A DNA stretch of 62,162 nt from Candidatus Methanoperedens sp. Lineage in GTDB: Archaea > Halobacteriota > Methanosarcinia > Methanosarcinales > Methanoperedenaceae. A model generated the notes under the pieces. It was given only the letters and a program-made list of their open reading frames with translations. It did no database searches and was not told where the DNA came from. The DNA lies in NCBI GenBank assembly GCA_030650845.1, contig JAUSDC010000252.1:1-62162 (forward strand), written 5' to 3'. Made by a program: the position numbers and the translations under genes. Below are positions 33,630-42,973 of the stretch, piece after piece (position 1 is the stretch's first letter; each line of letters opens with the position of its first letter).

Positions 33630-34208
33630 ATGAGCGACAAAGGGCAAACATCTTCAAAACACCAGAAATCAACTGGTGAAAAGAAAAAACGAAAAAGTGG
33701 TTGGATATCAAAGAACAGCAGTGGTGTTAATAGGAATCTATCAAAAGTCGAAGATACCACAATATATGAAAGAAGACCAGATGAAACATATGAGAGATCA
33801 ATAATGAAGGAAAAAATAGGAATACTTGCACTCGGGCACGGGAGCAGACACCCCCATAACAAAGATGTTGTCAACGGAGTTGCCAACCTGATAGCTAAAA
33901 AATACGATAATGTGGTCGTTCGCATCGGATTTATGAACATGAACACGCCTACTATGAAAGAAGGTCTTGAGGCATTCAAAGGCACAGGTGTTTCAACTAT
34001 TGTTGCGGTTCCCATCTTCCTTGCGCATGGCGTGCATACTATGGAAGATATACCCCAGATACTGGGCATCAGCCGCGACTCAAGAAAGACCATGGTGAAC
34101 ATTGATGGCAAAAATATCCCGCTCATTTATTCAGAACCCCTTGGGATAGACGAACTTGTCGCAGAACTGGCATTTAAGAGGGCGCAGGAAGCCCTTGCAT
34201 CGAATTGA
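33630..34208 (+). CDS. cfbA: Sirohydrochlorin (nickel/cobalt) chelatase, CbiX-small type
   Basis: Inserts nickel into sirohydrochlorin in the first step of F430 synthesis (or cobalt for B12). From the ATG at 33804 the protein is 134 residues, the usual size of archaeal CbiX-S, with catalytic histidines in ALGHGSRHPHN and FLAHGVHTMED. An in-frame ATG at 33630 adds 58 basic, Ser/Lys/Asn-rich residues of low complexity with no obvious homologue; TATA-like boxes near 33557 and 33566 would make transcripts that include them, so the longer form is listed as an upper limit. The adjacent cfbE favours CfbA over a cobalt role. Confidence 0.88.
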   Translation: MSDKGQTSSKHQKSTGEKKKRKSGWISKNSSGVNRNLSKVEDTTIYERRPDETYERSIMKEKIGILALGHGSRHPHNKDVVNGVANLIAKKYDNVVVRIGFMNMNTPTMKEGLEAFKGTGVSTIVAVPIFLAHGVHTMEDIPQILGISRDSRKTMVNIDGKNIPLIYSEPLGIDELVAELAFKRAQEALASN

Positions 34209-35572
34209 CACTCAGGAATACCCGGGCTGCTGTACTTGATTTGACTCACGGCGGCACTGTTATCGCAAGAAAGCTTACGAAAATCGCTGCCTCAATTACC
34301 GGGATCGATGTTTATCAAACGCTTCGCTCTGAAGAGCTTGAGGCTCTGGAACAAGAGGGCATAAAGACATCACAGACACCGCAAAATGTCACTGATTTCG
34401 AAATAATTATCTCGCCCATCCATCTTGATCCCAGCTATCCCATGCTAGTTGAGGCAGCAAAAAATAATATCCCTGTTATATCGCATCATACCGCTGTCGG
34501 CGAGATAATAAGGGGTGCTCTTAAGGGCTGTACCGTTATCGAAATAACAGGTACAAGGGCAAAAACAAGCACTTCTGTCCTTCTGGCAGAGATACTATCA
34601 AGAAATAAAAAAGTTATATCCCATACTAGCAGGGGACTTGAAGACTGGAGCAAAAGACACATTATTAAAAACGGGTTGAGCATTACTCCTGCTAGCATAC
34701 TGCGCGCTATAGACGTGGTGGAGGAAGCTGGAATAAAGCTAGATGTATTCATATTTGAAATATCACTCGGCGGCACTGGCAGCTCTGATATCGGTGTAAT
34801 TACAACGATAGCAGATGATTATAAGATCGCAAATAACACGAAGCTTGCAAGCGAAGCCAAGCGCATGATGATACTTGATGCAAAACCTGGGAGTACGCTT
34901 GTTATTAATCACGATGCTCTGAGGTACTTTGGGGCATGCAGGAGAGACGTCAATATCATTTCAGTCTCTGATTCTGTGAACGCTGCAGCAAACGTGTATT
35001 ATGAGAACATAAGCAGCGATGGAGGAACCATTGCCTATTTTATTGGCGGAAGGAAAGGTAAGATAAACCTTCGTGGAACCCGGGATTATGACCTGCTCTC
35101 GTATAAAACCGCCTTCGTATGCGCATCCGCAGTCGCTCTTGCTATGGATATCGAACCTGATCAGATCGAGCGCTCAATGCAGGAATTCAAAGGCGCACAG
35201 GGACGCATGAGAAAAATCAAACTTAATGGAAGGACGCTTATAGATAATTCAAACTCAGGCATGGATATAAAGGGTGCTGAAAAGGCGCTTGAATATGCCA
35301 AGACCGAAGAGGGACGAATTGTCATGGTGCTGGGAGAAGAGGCAAAAGAAGTATGTGAAGGGCTTGACCCTTCCGGAGCTCGGCGGTTCATTGAAAAGCA
35401 TCTTGATGAAATTTATTCTCTTGTCCTTGTGGGTGAAAGGATGAAACCGCTTGTTAGTAAGAATCTTAATAAGATATATCATGCAGAGAATCTATTTATA
35501 GGAATAGAATTTGCATTGCAACTCACACGAGAGAAGGATATAATAATATCCTGCGTGAAGTGCTTCAGATGA
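34205..35572 (+). CDS. cfbE: Coenzyme F430 synthetase (Mur ligase-like)
   Basis: Predicted to catalyse the ATP-dependent final cyclisation step in F430 synthesis. The 455-residue protein looks like a Mur ligase: an N-terminal Rossmann-like part, the nucleotide loop IEITGTRAKTSTSVLLAEIL (about 116-135, GTRAKTST), a central domain and a C-terminal ligase domain (VMVLGEEAKEVCEG, near 375-388). It overlaps cfbA by four bases, a strong sign of functional linkage; in methanogens CfbE is a Mur ligase homologue. Production of F430 implies methyl-coenzyme M reductase in this organism. Confidence 0.87.
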   Translation: MTLRNTRAAVLDLTHGGTVIARKLTKIAASITGIDVYQTLRSEELEALEQEGIKTSQTPQNVTDFEIIISPIHLDPSYPMLVEAAKNNIPVISHHTAVGEIIRGALKGCTVIEITGTRAKTSTSVLLAEILSRNKKVISHTSRGLEDWSKRHIIKNGLSITPASILRAIDVVEEAGIKLDVFIFEISLGGTGSSDIGVITTIADDYKIANNTKLASEAKRMMILDAKPGSTLVINHDALRYFGACRRDVNIISVSDSVNAAANVYYENISSDGGTIAYFIGGRKGKINLRGTRDYDLLSYKTAFVCASAVALAMDIEPDQIERSMQEFKGAQGRMRKIKLNGRTLIDNSNSGMDIKGAEKALEYAKTEEGRIVMVLGEEAKEVCEGLDPSGARRFIEKHLDEIYSLVLVGERMKPLVSKNLNKIYHAENLFIGIEFALQLTREKDIIISCVKCFR

Positions 35573-36498
35573 TTATGGAAACACTGGATAGACCTATCAG
35601 ACATGCTAAGATAGCTAAGAATATGACCGTGAGTGAGCTTGTTAGATCACTTGAAGGTACAGCTTTCGGGGCAGGAAGATTATGCGAGGCCGTGGACATA
35701 TACAGGGAGATGGTGAGTGACAGGGAATGCACCAAGTTCTTCGGGCTTGCGGGAGCCATGGTACCTGCGGGTATGAGGCAGATTGTTAGCGATATGATAA
35801 GAGATGAGGATATCGATATCCTTGTGAGTACAGGTGCGAATCTTGTTCACGACATCATTGAATCGATCGGGCTTCACCATTACAAGGGAACTGATACGGT
35901 TGATGACGTGGAGTTAAAACATTGCTCAATTAATCGCATCTACGATGTGTTCCTGCCAGAGCAACATTTCGCAGGGCTTGAGGAAAAACTCCAGCCAATT
36001 TTCAGGGAGCTTCCTGATAAACTTTCGATAAGTGAGTTCCTCTCGCACATCGGGAGTAAACTGGATGATGATAATTCCATACTGAAAAGCGCATACGACA
36101 TGGGCATACCGGTCTACTGCCCTGCGATACAGGATTCAATAATAGGCTTGCAGGCATGGCTTTACAGGCAGACCAATCCTCTCAACGTAGATGTCTTTGC
36201 AGACATGAAAGGACTGATCGACAGATGTTATGAAGCAAAGCGCTCCGGAGTATTCATAGTGGGCGGGGGTGTGCCCAAGAACTTTATACTCCAGTCCATG
36301 CTCGTTACACCGAAATCATTCGATTACGCGATACAGCTTACCATGGATAGACCCGAGACCGGCGGCCTCTCGGGAGCAACACTTGACGAGGCGCGCTCAT
36401 GGGGTAAGGTCGGGGAAAATGCACGTTCTGTGACCGTGTATTCTGATGCGACAATCACGCTCCCCATTATCGTGGCTGCGGCAAAGGGCATGAGGTAG
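35560..36498 (+). CDS. dys: Deoxyhypusine synthase
   Basis: Transfers the aminobutyl group of spermidine to a lysine of aIF5A. The 312-residue protein has the family features [27 protein letters not shown] and EHHYKG-like [14 protein letters not shown], and the C-terminal NAD and catalytic region [38 protein letters not shown]. Start could be GTG 35560, ATG 35569 or ATG 35575, each slightly overlapping or touching cfbE. Modification of aIF5A is universal in archaea. Next gene is pyrF two bases after its stop. Confidence 0.95.
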   Translation: MLQMIMETLDRPIRHAKIAKNMTVSELVRSLEGTAFGAGRLCEAVDIYREMVSDRECTKFFGLAGAMVPAGMRQIVSDMIRDEDIDILVSTGANLVHDIIESIGLHHYKGTDTVDDVELKHCSINRIYDVFLPEQHFAGLEEKLQPIFRELPDKLSISEFLSHIGSKLDDDNSILKSAYDMGIPVYCPAIQDSIIGLQAWLYRQTNPLNVDVFADMKGLIDRCYEAKRSGVFIVGGGVPKNFILQSMLVTPKSFDYAIQLTMDRPETGGLSGATLDEARSWGKVGENARSVTVYSDATITLPIIVAAAKGMR

Positions 36499-36500
36499 GT

Positions 36501-37148
36501 ATGCGAAAGAAGACAAGGCTGATCGCTGCTCTTGATGTTACAGATAAGAACAAAGCGCTCTCGATATCAAAAGAAATTGAATATTTTGTGGATGCCATTA
36601 AAGTTGGTTATCCTCTAGTGCTCGAATCAGGATTGGGGATAATCGGCATGATTGCAGAATTTGCGCCTGTGATAGCGGATTTTAAGGTAGCTGACATCCC
36701 GAACACGGACAGGCTCATATGTGCATCAGCTTTTGAAGCAGGAGCAAGCGCTGTCATTGTTCACGGATTCACAGGGCGTGATAGCCTGATGGAATGTGTG
36801 AACTCAGGGAGTGAGCATCATGGGGAAATCTATGTTGTAACTGAAATGAGCCACCCTGGAGCACTTGATTTCCTTGCGCCTGTGGCACATAAACTTGCAC
36901 ATCTTGCTGTTGAGTGCGGTGCTTCTGGCATTGTTGCACCTGCGACGCGGCCTGAAAGTGTAAGAGATCTGCGTAAGATCGTGGGGGATATGTCGATAAT
37001 TTCACCGGGCGTAGGAGCTCAGGGGGGAAGTGCTGCCGAAGCCATTAGAGCCGGGGCGGATCATGTTATTGTGGGACGCACTATTTATAATTCGAAGTCT
37101 CCTGGAAAGGAAGCTGATAAGATCGTCCGCGAGATCGAAAATGTCTGA
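36501..37148 (+). CDS. pyrF: Orotidine 5'-phosphate decarboxylase
   Basis: Last step of UMP synthesis. The 215-residue protein shows the characteristic LIAALDV start, the catalytic network [14 protein letters not shown] (residues about 57-70, Asp-x-Lys-x-x-Asp), EMSHPGA, and the phosphate-binding [10 protein letters not shown] and [14 protein letters not shown]. It is closest to the archaeal type I enzyme. It follows deoxyhypusine synthase by two bases and ends before the AbiE module, with no sign of horizontal transfer in itself. Confidence 0.95.
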   Translation: MRKKTRLIAALDVTDKNKALSISKEIEYFVDAIKVGYPLVLESGLGIIGMIAEFAPVIADFKVADIPNTDRLICASAFEAGASAVIVHGFTGRDSLMECVNSGSEHHGEIYVVTEMSHPGALDFLAPVAHKLAHLAVECGASGIVAPATRPESVRDLRKIVGDMSIISPGVGAQGGSAAEAIRAGADHVIVGRTIYNSKSPGKEADKIVREIENV

Positions 37149-37170
37149 GAGTAGATTCCAGAGGCTTAAT

Positions 37171-37224
37171 CTACTAATTTTAGTAATAACTAAATTAATT
37201 TACTATAAATAGTAATATTTATAT
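37171..37224 (+). promoter_or_regulatory. AbiE promoter with paired TACTA-N4-TAGTA operators
   Basis: Two copies of TACTA-N4-TAGTA occur at 37172-37185 and 37201-37214 (the second extends to TTACTA-TAAA-TAGTAA, 37200-37215), 29 bases apart, i.e. on nearly the same face over three helical turns. The second overlaps the upstream edge of a TATA box ATATTTATAT (37215-37224). The start codon is 24 bases after the TATA box, giving a short or absent leader. Paired palindromes at an AbiEi-type promoter fit autorepression. Confidence 0.65.
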
Positions 37225-37247
37225 GGTATGAAATCCTGTATTCACTC

Positions 37248-38120
37248 ATGCTTGAATTGCTACTTGGCACGAGGACCAAGGTAAGATTGTTAAAAGTACT
37301 CGCTGCATCAGGGAACCCTTTGACACGGAACGAGCTTGCCCGCACGACCCATTCTGGCACAAGGAGCACCTATGAGCAGATCGAGGAACTCATAGCCATT
37401 GGTGTTCTTAAAGAAATTGAGAATGGACGCAGCAGATTGGCACTTGATCCTGAATTCCCTTATTATGAAAGCATCCGCGACCTGTTCCTATCAGGCATGG
37501 ATTATCCAGGTATCCCGCAGGACGTTCTCAAACTTATAGACCGGATATGCGGTGACAACTATTATATTGGCGCTTTCACAGCAGCCAGACAGAGGATAAC
37601 ACCAGTGGATTACGACCCTCAGATATATATGGTCCATATATTGAAGAAGCGTTATCCGGAGTTATCTCCCAGGGTAATGGTGCTTGGTAAACTCTCAGGG
37701 GTCAGGGTATATGATCAGACGGGACAGGCCGGAGAGATGACCATCATTGCTAATGCATGTGAAAACATACCGCCTGATGTTAAGAGGATCGATTATCTCA
37801 ATGCGGAAATCTGGATGGCATCTGTTGAACGAGGCATCATCGAATGTTTGACTGGAAAGACGCCATTTATTTTATATGGTGCATACCTGGCGCTGCTTCA
37901 GAACAGACTTGATAATGTTATGGACCTGGAATATTTCAGAAAGCTTGCTATTGAAGAGAATTGTTTACCTCGTGTTTTGGCTGTCATGTCAGAGTTCAAT
38001 GAAGTCTCAGGTAAGGAGATCTTTCCGATGACAGAAAAGGAGAGAAGCATAACAAGAAAAGCCATGGCAACAGTGGATAAAAAAGAGATCAAACATGCGA
38101 TCAACACGGTGATGGGATGA
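37248..38120 (+). CDS. AbiEi-like antitoxin / transcriptional regulator
   Basis: First gene of a type IV toxin-antitoxin pair. The 290-residue protein starts with a winged-helix domain (LELLLGTRTKVRLLKVLAASGNPLTRNELA ... TYEQIEELIAIGVLKEI; residues 1-60) and has a long unknown C-terminal region with beta and helical parts, as AbiEi proteins do. It overlaps the toxin gene start by four bases (ATGA). Repeat operators in its promoter match negative autoregulation. The family role is to counter a nucleotidyltransferase toxin; here this is inferred from pairing. Confidence 0.75.
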   Translation: MLELLLGTRTKVRLLKVLAASGNPLTRNELARTTHSGTRSTYEQIEELIAIGVLKEIENGRSRLALDPEFPYYESIRDLFLSGMDYPGIPQDVLKLIDRICGDNYYIGAFTAARQRITPVDYDPQIYMVHILKKRYPELSPRVMVLGKLSGVRVYDQTGQAGEMTIIANACENIPPDVKRIDYLNAEIWMASVERGIIECLTGKTPFILYGAYLALLQNRLDNVMDLEYFRKLAIEENCLPRVLAVMSEFNEVSGKEIFPMTEKERSITRKAMATVDKKEIKHAINTVMG

Positions 38121-39061
38121 AGATAACCTTTAGCGTTGAGGAAAAGATCAAAATTCTATCCACGATACAGGTCTGGAAGCGCGAACAGCTCACCCAGGAA
38201 GTGTTCAGAAAACTTCAGATTAAATACGGTATTCCGGCATATCTTATTGAGACCCTGTTCTGGCACCTTGAGATACTGAACAGATTACTGCCAATGAGTG
38301 AGTTCCTTATGTTCAAGGGCGGGACATGCGTGCAGAGCTACATTGACCCGATGTTTCAGAGGGCATCCAATGACCTGGACTTCAATACGACCATAGAGAA
38401 CCCAAACGCTCTTATGCAGAAGATCGAGGACATGAACAAACTGTTAAAAGATAATAGGATATATATTGAGGTGCAGGGGGTTCAGTACGGCATTTTCGAA
38501 TATGAGTCTAACGATGCAGCATCAGGTACTCTTAACTACAGGCATAGAATGCCCTCCAGGTTCGGAGAGTATGAGCGCGTGTCGGGCAAGGATGTTCAGG
38601 CAAAATCAATAAGGGTACAGATGAACTATAAACATTCATGGCTTCCGGCGATAAAGAAGGTCATGAAACCTGTGGACTTTTTTATTACTGAAGTCGCACC
38701 AGTGAATGAGGTTATCTTCCCTCATGAGAGCATCGAGGATTTGATCGTTGATAAACTTCTTGCCACGAACGAGCATACTGGCAGGGAGAGGTTCAAGGAC
38801 GTTTATGACCTTATGATACTTTTGGATCTTGTCTACGACAAGACTCTGATCAATAATAAACTGGCATTGATAGGTGTAAGGTCAAAGAGAGATGCTGTTG
38901 AACTGATTCGGTCAAGTGCCGCAACAGTAATGACATTCGGGGAACGAGCAGATGAGGCGAGAGGATTTGCCAGCATGGTCGCAAGGGGTGGTAAAGAAAT
39001 TATCAGGGAATGGGAGATCGGATGTGAGAAAACAGCAATGAAGATATTGAGGCTTGTGTGA
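38117..39061 (+). CDS. AbiEii-like nucleotidyltransferase toxin
   Basis: Predicted nucleotidyltransferase toxin of 314 residues. The core motif MFKGGTCVQSYID (65-77) and the metal-binding DLD within FQRASNDLDFN (80-90) match AbiEii/DUF1814 proteins; a further conserved block RFKDVYDLMILLDL is near residues 221-234. AbiEii toxins modify tRNA or related substrates and can block phage growth. Gene order (antitoxin first, four-base overlap) matches the family. The active residues are present, so the toxin is probably functional. Confidence 0.82.
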   Translation: MKITFSVEEKIKILSTIQVWKREQLTQEVFRKLQIKYGIPAYLIETLFWHLEILNRLLPMSEFLMFKGGTCVQSYIDPMFQRASNDLDFNTTIENPNALMQKIEDMNKLLKDNRIYIEVQGVQYGIFEYESNDAASGTLNYRHRMPSRFGEYERVSGKDVQAKSIRVQMNYKHSWLPAIKKVMKPVDFFITEVAPVNEVIFPHESIEDLIVDKLLATNEHTGRERFKDVYDLMILLDLVYDKTLINNKLALIGVRSKRDAVELIRSSAATVMTFGERADEARGFASMVARGGKEIIREWEIGCEKTAMKILRLV

Positions 39062-39111
39062 ATTTTACGATACCACACCACCCCAACCCGCTTGGTCCGA
39101 TCCACCACACA

Positions 39112-39135
39112 GTGAACAGGATTAACAGGTTTAAA
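39112..39135. repeat. Short-period repeat between toxin and enolase
   Basis: An AACAGGATTAACAGGTTTAA segment (39116-39135) shows the same 9-base AACAGG period as the large hairpin at 8411. It sits in the gap between the converging toxin and enolase genes. Confidence 0.4.
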
Positions 39136-39203
39136 TGTTTTATCCCAAACTTTACCCTACAAATTGTGACTTATAACTTCCTTTAATTCTGTTGAGCGTT
39201 AAT

Positions 39204-40451
39204 TCATAGTCTCATATACCGCGCTGTTTTTCCCAGTTCTTCCTCGATCCTGAGCAATTGGTTGTACTTCGCGTTTCGTTCGCTTCTTGCAGGCGCGCCA
39301 GTTTTTATCAGTTCTGCGCCGATAGCTACCGCGATGTCCGAGATGGTGGTATCTTCGGTCTCTGCAGAGCGATGGCTAACAATAACTTTGTATCTATTCT
39401 TCTGAGCAAGTGCAGCAGCGTCAAGAGCCTCAGATAGCGTGCCTATCTGGTTCACCTTCAGTAAAAGCGCATTTCCTGCTTTCATCTTTATACCCTTCTC
39501 AAGCCGCGCAACATTGGTCACGAAAAGGTCGTCGCCAATGATTATAGTGTCTTTGAGTTTTCCTGTCAGGGCAGCAAAATCTTCGAACGCCTCCTCTTCG
39601 AATGGATCTTCAATGGAGAGGATGGGATATGTCTTAACAAGGTCAGCATAGAGATCGATCATGTCGCCTGCAGAGTGTGCTTTTCCATCGATATGGTATT
39701 TGCCTTTCTTATAGAACTCTGAGGCTGCCGAATCAAGCCCGATGCTTATCTTTTTGCTGTATCCAGCTTCATCTATTGCATCGGTGAGTGCATCAAGTGC
39801 ATCAGTCGTATTCGCAAGAGGCGGGGCATAGCCGCCCTCGTAACCCACATTCACCGCAGAATTGCCGTACTTTTTCGCAAGTATGGCGCCAAGCGTGTGG
39901 TATGTTTCTGCTCCCATGCGAAGCGCATCTGAAAAGGTTTTTGCTCCCTTTGGCTGTATCATGAACTCCTGTATCGCAAGCTCATTGCCTGCATGCTTTC
40001 CTCCGTTTATGACATTCATGGTCGGAACTGGAAGCGTAAATGCATTGGTACCTCCAAGATAGCGAAAAAGCGATATTCCAAGTGAATCCGCAGCTGCGTG
40101 GGCAACTGCCAGCGATACGCCCAGAATAGCATTTGCTCCAAGCCTTGATTTGGTGGGCGTGCCGTCAAGTTCCAGCATCATCATATCAAGTTCCCGCTGG
40201 TCGCACACGTCCATGCCGGTGAGAGCTTCTTTTATCTCGGTATTTACATTCTTTACAGCCTTTGCCACGCCTTTTCCAAGATACCGTTTATCTTTATCCC
40301 TGAGTTCTAATGCTTCATATGTACCTGTGGATGCGCCCGAGGGGACGCTGGCTCTACCAGAGCCGTTTTCTGTAAAAACATCAACTTCTACCGTTGGGTT
40401 GCCTCGAGAATCAAGTATTTCTCTTGCATGGATATGCTCTATCGTAAACAA
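39204..40451 (-). CDS. eno: Enolase
   Basis: Converts 2-phosphoglycerate to phosphoenolpyruvate. The 415-residue protein carries [55 protein letters not shown] and the catalytic [14 protein letters not shown], with normal length. It begins from ATG at 40451 and stands alone, converging with the AbiE toxin. It is a core glycolysis and gluconeogenesis enzyme; the nearby triosephosphate isomerase is from the same pathway but not in the same transcript. Confidence 0.97.
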   Translation of the reverse strand: MFTIEHIHAREILDSRGNPTVEVDVFTENGSGRASVPSGASTGTYEALELRDKDKRYLGKGVAKAVKNVNTEIKEALTGMDVCDQRELDMMMLELDGTPTKSRLGANAILGVSLAVAHAAADSLGISLFRYLGGTNAFTLPVPTMNVINGGKHAGNELAIQEFMIQPKGAKTFSDALRMGAETYHTLGAILAKKYGNSAVNVGYEGGYAPPLANTTDALDALTDAIDEAGYSKKISIGLDSAASEFYKKGKYHIDGKAHSAGDMIDLYADLVKTYPILSIEDPFEEEAFEDFAALTGKLKDTIIIGDDLFVTNVARLEKGIKMKAGNALLLKVNQIGTLSEALDAAALAQKNRYKVIVSHRSAETEDTTISDIAVAIGAELIKTGAPARSERNAKYNQLLRIEEELGKTARYMRL

Positions 40452-40486
40452 TGTTTCACCTGGGGACTAAATGGTCACAGTTATAC

Positions 40487-41365
40487 TTAATTTTTCTCAG
40501 GCAAATACTTCCCGATCAGATCATACAGCTTCCTCTTTGTTTCCACCGGTATCTTATCAGGCGCCGTGAGTATCGCTCCATTGAGTGCATTAGCGCACAC
40601 GCACTTCCTGTCAAGTGAGATCTTCGTGATAGCTTCTTTGATGATATTTCGCACAGCTTCTTCGTTCTTCATGGCGTTCTGTATCACAATATCAATGGTC
40701 ACATCTTCCTCGTGCCAGACATCATAATCAGTAACAGTAGCTATAATACTCAGACACATCTCAGCTTCACGAGCAAGCTTTGCCTCAGGAAGAGCAGTCA
40801 TCCCGATAATATCGAACCCGAGCTTCTGGTACACTTTTGACTCAGCGCGTGTAGAGAACTGCGGACCTTCCATACAGACATAAGTTCCCCTGGTGTGCAC
40901 CCTGTAGCCGAGCTTCTTGGTGATCCCTGCCAGCATTATATTCATCTCAGGGCAGAACGGATCGGCAAAACCGGTGTGAACGACAATACCCTCATCAAAG
41001 AAGGTGCTTTCTCGAAGGCGCGTCCTGTCAAATATCTGGTCAGGGATAACAATATCAAGAGGCTTGAGTTCAGGCTTCAGGCTGCCAACTGCGGAAGCGG
41101 ATAGTATCCTTGTTACACCGAGTTTCTTTAGAGCCAGGATGTTGGCGCGGGAGTTAAGTTTGCTCGGAGAGATCCTGTGCCCTTTGCCATGCCTGGGGAG
41201 AAAAGCCACGCTCAAATCTCCAAAAGACCCTATAGTGATGGCATCTGACGGTTTACCGAATGGTGTATCAATTTCAATTTCCTTCACATTATCAAGCATC
41301 GACGCATCATACACGCCGCTGCCGCCTATTATTGCAATATCAGCCTTCATTTTTTTAGACTCCAC
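40487..41365 (-). CDS. mtnP: S-methyl-5'-thioadenosine phosphorylase
   Basis: Purine nucleoside phosphorylase-family enzyme that cleaves methylthioadenosine (or methylthioinosine) from polyamine synthesis. Evidence: IIGGSGVYDASML start, PRHGKGHRISPSKLNSRANI (phosphate site), SASAVGSLKPELKP, the catalytic block CMEGPQFSTRAES and TVTDYDVW near residue 213, where the Asp instead of Asn marks the adenosine-type substrate. A second ATG (41350) is as good a start. The start overlaps the end of the phosphoribosyltransferase gene by 11 bases, so a purine salvage operon is likely. Confidence 0.9.
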   Translation of the reverse strand: MESKKMKADIAIIGGSGVYDASMLDNVKEIEIDTPFGKPSDAITIGSFGDLSVAFLPRHGKGHRISPSKLNSRANILALKKLGVTRILSASAVGSLKPELKPLDIVIPDQIFDRTRLRESTFFDEGIVVHTGFADPFCPEMNIMLAGITKKLGYRVHTRGTYVCMEGPQFSTRAESKVYQKLGFDIIGMTALPEAKLAREAEMCLSIIATVTDYDVWHEEDVTIDIVIQNAMKNEEAVRNIIKEAITKISLDRKCVCANALNGAILTAPDKIPVETKRKLYDLIGKYLPEKN

Positions 41366-42059
41366 TGTATTTCCAGGTTTTATTTCCAGACAGATTTCTT
41401 GTTGAAACTATTTTTCTCCTGACCATCTCTTCGAGAATCTCATCCAATCTGTCAGGCTGGGCTATCTCAAAATTGATAGGATCAATATTATGGTATTTCA
41501 ATAATCCAGACCTTATCTTCGGTATAGTCCATTCATCCAGTTTCTCTTTTGCCATGAGACGTGAAATAATATCTATCAGATCTTCGATAAAATTCCAGGG
41601 ATATACTATCCATCCCCATTCCTCCACTACCTCGCCTATGTAATCTGGCTTTACCTCTGAAGTATAGAGATATTGCAGCACAGCTGTCCTGACCTCGGTG
41701 GGATTCTGTTTCAAGACATACTCTTTTGAATGGACGAGACTCTTTCCCGTATCACATATATCGTCAACGATAAGCACTTTCTTGCCTGCCACTGCGTTGT
41801 CTGCAAGCGGGTACCTGATGGCAGGTCCTCCGCCCGCGTTCGCAGTGCCCACGTAATGCTCGATCTTCAGGCTGGTTAGGTCATTAAGACCAAGGAAATC
41901 GCACAGCACCCTGCCTGCGAACCAGCCCCCGCGAGCAAGAGCAATAATTGTATCGGGTTTGTATCCTGACTTCTTTACGTCGTTCGCTACATGCCTGCAC
42001 AGGTCATAAATATAATCCCAGTTCGTTATGACGCATCTGAATTTATCCGGTAGTACCAT
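41355..42059 (-). CDS. Purine phosphoribosyltransferase
   Basis: Salvages a purine base with PRPP. The 234-residue protein has the PRPP loop VLIVDDICDTGKSL near residues 95-108, and the conserved TIIALARGGWFAGRV N-terminal segment. The C-terminal 90 residues (EWTIPKIRSGLLKYHNIDP) are an extra domain of unknown use. Substrate could be hypoxanthine, guanine or xanthine; the coupling to mtnP suggests salvage of the hypoxanthine or adenine it frees. The exact base cannot be read off. Confidence 0.8.
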   Translation of the reverse strand: MVLPDKFRCVITNWDYIYDLCRHVANDVKKSGYKPDTIIALARGGWFAGRVLCDFLGLNDLTSLKIEHYVGTANAGGGPAIRYPLADNAVAGKKVLIVDDICDTGKSLVHSKEYVLKQNPTEVRTAVLQYLYTSEVKPDYIGEVVEEWGWIVYPWNFIEDLIDIISRLMAKEKLDEWTIPKIRSGLLKYHNIDPINFEIAQPDRLDEILEEMVRRKIVSTRNLSGNKTWKYSGV

Positions 42060-42189
42060 AAAAACACCCGACTCAAAAAGGAATTACGTTGATATATATG
42101 TTTTTAATCTATTTTTCATAATGATTATCAATATGATAAACAAAATATATCTATCAGTAATACAATATTAACAGAAAAGGTGTTTATTA

Positions 42190-42960
42190 ATGTCGGATAA
42201 AAAGCAAACTAAATCTGAATCAAGTTCTATACAGCGCGTACCAACAGGAATTCCAGGGTTTGACGAACTGTGTAGCGGTGGGATACTTAGAAATCGGTCA
42301 TATCTTCTATCAGGAACAGCAGGCGCGGGTAAAACCATATTCGGGCTGCAATATCTTTATAATGGTATCACAAAATACGGGGAAAACGGTATCTATATCG
42401 CCACTGAAGAGCGTCCTGAACAGGTCAGAGAGAACGTAAAACAGTTCGGGTGGGACTTTGAGGCGCTGGAAGAAGAAGGCAAATTAGCAATTCTGGATGC
42501 ATGTTCAACAAAGATCGGAATTCCTTCACATGAGAAATACGTGGATGTAAGACCCTTTGATATGCGTTCCATGCTTGATCAGATAATAGCTATCCAGGAG
42601 GACATAGATGCAAAGCGCGCTCTTGTAGACGGCACCACATCTATCGGTTTTTATCTCGGAGATCCTGCAAAGATAAGAGTAGAGCTCCTGAAATTAAGCA
42701 CAACACTTGAGATACTGGGATTGACTTCCCTGCTGACATGTGAAATAATTGATGAGAACAATGCATCCCGTTTTGGCGTGGAGACATTTGTCACTGAAGG
42801 TACGATCGTACTTTACTACAAACGCAAGGAAACCGTAAGAGTAAGAAGCGTTGAGATCTTCAAGATGAGAGGCTCAACACACAGCCAGAGTGTCCATCCA
42901 TATGAAATAACAACGAGCGGCATAACTGTTCATCCAAAAGAAGAAGTATATCTGGATTAA
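42190..42960 (+). CDS. KaiC-like RecA-family ATPase
   Basis: A single-domain RAD55/KaiC-type ATPase of 256 residues. Motifs: RVPTGIPGFDELCSGGI, Walker A GTAGAGKT (42-49), YIATEERPEQVREN and Walker B-like RALVDGTTSIGFY. Archaeal single-domain KaiC-like proteins regulate signalling or gene expression, often by phosphorylation, but the substrate here is unknown. The promoter has a TATA-like AAAATATATC about 40 bases upstream. The tpiA gene follows by 13 bases. Confidence 0.84.
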   Translation: MSDKKQTKSESSSIQRVPTGIPGFDELCSGGILRNRSYLLSGTAGAGKTIFGLQYLYNGITKYGENGIYIATEERPEQVRENVKQFGWDFEALEEEGKLAILDACSTKIGIPSHEKYVDVRPFDMRSMLDQIIAIQEDIDAKRALVDGTTSIGFYLGDPAKIRVELLKLSTTLEILGLTSLLTCEIIDENNASRFGVETFVTEGTIVLYYKRKETVRVRSVEIFKMRGSTHSQSVHPYEITTSGITVHPKEEVYLD

Positions 42961-42973
42961 TTTTTTTTTCGGT

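Noticed and set aside
39061-39110. C-rich stretch after the AbiEii toxin resembling the tandem small RNA interior
   Set aside because: No T6 run, no closing stem and no TATA box at the required distance.
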